DNA from: Streptomyces sp. NBC_01216
GTDB taxonomy: Bacteria > Actinomycetota > Actinomycetes > Streptomycetales > Streptomycetaceae
Reading direction: 5' to 3'
Assembly: GCF_035994945.1 (NCBI RefSeq)
Contig: NZ_CP108677.1
Coordinates: 6,324,001-6,388,000, forward strand
Length of the DNA: 64,000 nucleotides
Shown: positions 60,700 through 64,000 of the stretch, one piece after another
Numbering within the stretch: position 1 is the first letter of the stretch
Layout: the number at the start of each line of letters is the position of its first letter
The notes under the pieces: model-generated
The model's database searches: none
The model's input: only the letters and a program-made list of their open reading frames with translations
Told to the model about the DNA's origin: nothing
Made by a program: the position numbers and the translations under genes

Positions 60700-61902
60700 A
60701 TGGACAACGACGCCTCGACCACCCCCAGGGCTCTGGCCACCGAAGCCGTGCACGCCGGCCGCGAAGACCTCGCGTCCCTCGGTCTGCACGCCCCGCCGCT
60801 CGACCTGTCCACCACGTACCCGTCGCACGACATCCGGGACGAGGCCGCGCGGATCGACGCGTTCGCCACCACCGGCGCCCGGCTCGACGGCCCGCCCGTC
60901 TACGCGCGCCTCGACAACCCCACCACCGCACGCTTCGAGGACGCGCTCGCCCGGCTGGAGGGCACCGAATCGGCGGTGGCCTTCGCCAGCGGCATGGCCG
61001 CGCTCACCGCCGTCCTGCTGGTCCGGGCGAGCATGGGACTGCGGCACGTCGTCGCCGTCCGGCCCCTGTACGGCTGCAGCGATCATCTGCTGAACGCGGG
61101 CCTGCTCGGCACCGAGGTGACCTGGACCGACCCGGCGGGCATAGCGGACGCGATCCGCCCCGACACCGGCCTGGTCATGGTGGAGACGCCCGCCAACCCG
61201 ACGCTCGCCGAGGTCGACATCCGCGCGCTGGCCCACGCCTGCGGATCGGTCCCGCTCCTGGTGGACAACACCTTCGCCACACCGGTCCTCCAGCGGCCGG
61301 CCGAGCAGGGCGCGCGGATCGTGCTGCACAGCGCGACCAAGTACCTCGGCGGCCATGGCGACGTCATGGGCGGCGTCGTGGCCTGCGACGAGGAGTTCGC
61401 CCGCACGCTGCGCCAGGTGCGCTTCGCCACGGGCGGCGTGCTTCACCCCTTCGCCGGCTATCTCCTGCTGCGGGGGCTTTCGACGCTGCCGGTACGGGTC
61501 CGGGCCGCGTCGGCGACGGCCGCCGAGCTCGTCCGCCGGCTCACGGGCGACCCGCGCGTCGCCCGGGTGCACTACCCGAAGGTGGGCGGTGCGATGGTCT
61601 CCTTCGAGCCCTACGGAGACCCGCACGACGTGATCGCCGCCGTGCGGCTGATCACTCCGGCGGTCAGCCTCGGCAGTGTCGACACCCTGATCCAGCACCC
61701 GGCGTCGATCAGCCACCGGATCGTCGCCGAGGGAGACCGGCACTCGGCGGGCGTCGGCGACCGCCTGCTGCGCATGTCGGTCGGCCTGGAGGACGTGGAG
61801 GACCTGTGGCGCGACCTGACCCAGGCCCTCAGTGCTCCGCCCGCTGGTACGAGCCGGGACGCCGCGGCTTCGGTGACGGAGCCGTGGACAGCCGCGCGGT
61901 GA
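60700..61902 (+). CDS. PLP-dependent Cys/Met metabolism enzyme (gamma-lyase type)
   Basis: A 400-residue fold-type I PLP enzyme. VYARLDNPTTARFEDALARL near 68 (Tyr and Arg bind the phosphate of the neighbouring subunit's PLP), SGMAA near 97, VETPANPTL near 161, DNTFATP near 189 and Schiff-base Lys214 in SATKYLGGHGD. Fits cystathionine gamma-lyase, gamma-synthase or methionine gamma-lyase; the residues seen do not separate these, but the divergent Lrp gene favours catabolism. CACAGT lies six bases before the ATG. The 3' end overlaps the convergent gene by 74 bp. Confidence 0.88.
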   Translation: MDNDASTTPRALATEAVHAGREDLASLGLHAPPLDLSTTYPSHDIRDEAARIDAFATTGARLDGPPVYARLDNPTTARFEDALARLEGTESAVAFASGMAALTAVLLVRASMGLRHVVAVRPLYGCSDHLLNAGLLGTEVTWTDPAGIADAIRPDTGLVMVETPANPTLAEVDIRALAHACGSVPLLVDNTFATPVLQRPAEQGARIVLHSATKYLGGHGDVMGGVVACDEEFARTLRQVRFATGGVLHPFAGYLLLRGLSTLPVRVRAASATAAELVRRLTGDPRVARVHYPKVGGAMVSFEPYGDPHDVIAAVRLITPAVSLGSVDTLIQHPASISHRIVAEGDRHSAGVGDRLLRMSVGLEDVEDLWRDLTQALSAPPAGTSRDAAASVTEPWTAAR

Positions 61903-63235
61903 TGACCAGGGTCCCCTCCTCGATCTGGTAGTCGAGGGGCAGGTTCAGCGCCCGCATCGCGGCCACCATCCCGGTGTTGGACGACTGCGTCACGGCGTAG
62001 ACGCTCTCGCAGCCCGCCTCGACGGCCATCGCGACCAGCCGTCCGAGGAGTTCGGAGCCGATGCCCCGGCGTTGCCAGTCGTCCTCGACCATCAGGGCGA
62101 CCTCCGTCTCGTCGCCGTCCCAGAGCAGATGACCGAGGGCGACGAGACGGCCGGATGCCGTCTGAACGGCGAGCGTGCGTCCGTAGCGTGGGCTGAGCAG
62201 GTGGTCGAGGTAGCGGTCCGCGTCACCGACCGGGCCGTGGTACCGCAGGCCCAGGGTGCGCGCGGAGCAGCGGTCGTGCATGGCGCGCGCGGGCACCAGA
62301 TCGCGCTGGTCGGCGCGGCGGACGGTGATCTCGTTGCCCTCGGGCAGGGTGAGCACGTCCTGGCTGCGCGGGACGCGGGGTCCCAGCCGGGCGTCGAGTT
62401 CGACGAGCGCCCGGGCGCGGGCGAACTCCGTGGGAGTGAACGGCAGGTACGGCCGCTCGATGGTGATCGCCCCGCCGTTCGGGTCGCGCAGGCGCATCAC
62501 GGTGTCCTCGAGGACGCCCTCGATCGGGGCGGTCTCCCCGGTGGGCCGCCCGGTCAGGGAGACGTCGGGCAGCGAGTGGATCGTGCAGCGGCCCAGCAGC
62601 TGCCGCAGCGCGAGGGGGAGTTCGGCCGCGTCCAGGGCGGTGCGGGTGGCGAGGCCGAGCAGCCGGGTCGGCGTGTCGACCAGATCGTGGGCGTCGGCCC
62701 GCTCGATCCAGGTGCCGGTGCCCCCGGCCGCAGCGATCTCGCGGGTGAGGTCGCCGGCCTGCAGCGGCGCTGGCGCCCGCAGCAGGAACTCGTCGACCGT
62801 GCCCACCGCGAGCGGATGGGTCTGCAGGGTCAGGATGTCCACGCCCTGGCGGGCCATCGTCGTGCACAGGGCGGCGAGGCTCCCCGGGGTGTCGCGGACG
62901 GTGGTACGCATCCGCCAGAGCGCCGTCTCGACGGGCACGGAGGGCTCATCCGCCGCTGTCGAGGAGGCGGACGGCGGCGGGGCCGACCCGCCGCCGGGAT
63001 CACCGGCCGGCGGCGCGTGACTGTGGCGCCGTGCCCACCAGGTGTGGAAGGCCGCGGTCGCGATCAGGGCGATCGCCGAGAACACCAGCATGTAGGGTCC
63101 CTCGGCACCCCGAACCACCGTCTTGGCGATCGTGTCGGCCACCACGACGGCGGTGAACAGAGCGGCGAGCTCGATCAGATCGTGCCGCCAGTGGTGGGGG
63201 CGGCGGGAGGACTTCGCGGATGTCACCTTAGTCAT
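61829..63235 (-). CDS. membrane ACT-GNAT fusion protein
   Basis: A 468-residue protein from the ATG at 63235. Two membrane spans (about 19-36 and 48-64) and an external or cytoplasmic Pro/Ser linker; an ACT domain (about 108-175, MRTTVRDTPGSLAALCTTMA), normally an amino-acid sensor; and a C-terminal GNAT domain (about 320-455) with VALMVEDDWQRRGIGSELLG, the RRGIGS acetyl-CoA loop. The combination suggests acetylation controlled by an amino acid at the membrane (inference); in actinobacteria some ACT-GNAT and cNMP-GNAT fusions are protein lysine acetyltransferases. It overlaps the convergent gamma-lyase gene by 74 bp. Confidence 0.85.
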   Translation of the reverse strand: MTKVTSAKSSRRPHHWRHDLIELAALFTAVVVADTIAKTVVRGAEGPYMLVFSAIALIATAAFHTWWARRHSHAPPAGDPGGGSAPPPSASSTAADEPSVPVETALWRMRTTVRDTPGSLAALCTTMARQGVDILTLQTHPLAVGTVDEFLLRAPAPLQAGDLTREIAAAGGTGTWIERADAHDLVDTPTRLLGLATRTALDAAELPLALRQLLGRCTIHSLPDVSLTGRPTGETAPIEGVLEDTVMRLRDPNGGAITIERPYLPFTPTEFARARALVELDARLGPRVPRSQDVLTLPEGNEITVRRADQRDLVPARAMHDRCSARTLGLRYHGPVGDADRYLDHLLSPRYGRTLAVQTASGRLVALGHLLWDGDETEVALMVEDDWQRRGIGSELLGRLVAMAVEAGCESVYAVTQSSNTGMVAAMRALNLPLDYQIEEGTLVITARLSTAPSPKPRRPGSYQRAEH

Positions 63236-63575
63236 GACGTCACTGTGACCCAATGGTGTTGCGTGATCACGAACGCTTTGTGACTGACGGGTTAAGCGCC
63301 GATCTATGGGCGTAGTGACCGTTTTCGACCGTTTGAACGGTGAGCCGCCGGTCCCGCCGTCGAGTGCGGAGCGCAGCCGCCGGACCACGCTCCCGAGCCG
63401 GCCGCGCACCTCCGCCCGCGGTGCCCTGAGCGGGTGACCGCGGCGCTGCGGCGTTCGCGTCCAGTGGCTTGAGCAGCCCGGCCGCGTCGTCGGCCGGCCA
63501 CCGCGTCCGTCAGCCGCCCGACCGCGGTGGGCCCGGTACCGTGCCCGCGATCGTGTCCCGCGCCGGTCGCCGCCG

Positions 63576-64000
63576 TCACGCGCCGCCCGTGGACGGCTCT
63601 CCGCGCCGGACCATTCGCACCGCGAGGGCGTGCTTGCACGGACCGCGGCGCCCCCGGTGATCGGCCCACCACTGGCAGGTGCAGCTCAGTACTCCGCCGG
63701 ACTCCCGCACGCGGTAACGCCGTTCGCCCGAGGCGACCGTGGCCAGGGCGCCGTCGAGCAGGACCGCGCCCTCGGCGGCCAGGGCGCGGGCGGCGACCAG
63801 CCGAGGGTTGTGGCGTTCGGCCCGGTCCGCGTCGTAGGGCAGCTCGCGGTGGAAGTAGGCGGCGTCGGCCAGGTCGTAGCCCACCCGGCCCGCCGTACCC
63901 AGCCGGGTCAGCGCGGCGCGCACCCGGGCGACCGGAAGCCCCGACCTCGCGGCCAGCTCGGCGGGGTCGACGCGCGGTTCCCAGGACAGCAGCACCGACA
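63576..64000 (-). CDS. SWIM zinc-finger protein (5' end beyond window)
   Basis: The visible C-terminal 141 residues end in a SWIM domain: SCTCQWWADHRGRRGPCKHA, the CxC-xn-CxH zinc site, then LAVRMVRRGEPSTGGA. Upstream is a helical stretch with a winged-helix-like WEPRVDPAELAARSGLPVAR and VRAALTRLGTAGRVGYDLAD. SWIM domains bind DNA or proteins and occur with SNF2 ATPases in bacteria; the frame is open to the window edge, so the start is not seen. Confidence 0.85.
   Translation of the reverse strand, partial: SVLLSWEPRVDPAELAARSGLPVARVRAALTRLGTAGRVGYDLADAAYFHRELPYDADRAERHNPRLVAARALAAEGAVLLDGALATVASGERRYRVRESGGVLSCTCQWWADHRGRRGPCKHALAVRMVRRGEPSTGGA

Noticed and set aside
63235..63242. TGACGTCA palindrome at the start of the ACT-GNAT gene
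   Set aside because: Only 8 bp, overlaps the start codon, no second copy or matching regulator; likely chance.

Overview
The window is chromosomal DNA of a Streptomyces or close relative. It is visibly very GC-rich with G/C third positions, uses GTG starts freely, has short TGA-overlapping operons, and carries typical streptomycete gene families (divergent third EF-Tu, MocR, HxlR, Lrp, DUF2254, HipA-like/DUF3037, SbcCD with zinc hook). I see no tRNA, rRNA, CRISPR array, prophage or biosynthetic gene cluster. About 60 protein genes are supported. The exception to the high-GC background is about 55.3-56.2 kb, which is AT-richer and holds broken genes.

Layout. 0.3-9 kb: a Clp_N protein, two DMT transporters, a MocR regulator divergent from two FMN-binding split-barrel proteins, LysR, another split-barrel protein, an isochorismatase-fold protein without catalytic residues, and a Tat/lipoprotein Rieske protein. 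9.1-20.8 kb: what I read as one functional locus for collagen/hydroxyproline use: a proline racemase-family enzyme coupled to an ornithine-cyclodeaminase-family enzyme, a five-gene peptide ABC transporter, and a secreted M9 collagenase with PKD and PPC domains. Related operator-like sequences (around TGTGNNATTTCAC) lie upstream of each unit, and between them is an internally deleted remnant that looks like a GntR/FCD regulator gene.

20.9-49.5 kb: mainly housekeeping and metabolic genes: DUF2254, a HipA-like kinase overlapping DUF3037, two SDR reductases behind a strong promoter, an orphan peptide-binding lipoprotein, ung, lnt, uppP, an HxlR-thiolase divergent pair, a VTT-domain protein, an AlkD-like protein, tuf3 (divergent EF-Tu), MFS, DedA and DMT membrane proteins, two left-handed beta-helix proteins, an XRE-cupin regulator and YigZ.

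49.8-54.0 kb: sbcD-sbcC. 54.0-57.9 kb: a decay zone with a frameshifted acetyltransferase, an internally deleted IS701-like relic, a low-GC ORF with an in-frame amber codon, and two further IS701-like ends that bracket an intact GNAT gene. 57.9-64 kb: two Lrp/AsnC regulators, a DUF885 putative metallopeptidase, a PLP gamma-lyase-type enzyme divergent from one Lrp, a membrane ACT-GNAT fusion, and a SWIM zinc-finger protein cut by the window edge.

Recurrent architecture. Many start codons lie six bases after a TANNNT-like -10 hexamer, suggesting leaderless mRNAs. An identical 39-bp stem-loop that includes the stop codon follows two unrelated genes about 32 kb apart. Three convergent gene pairs overlap at their 3' ends.
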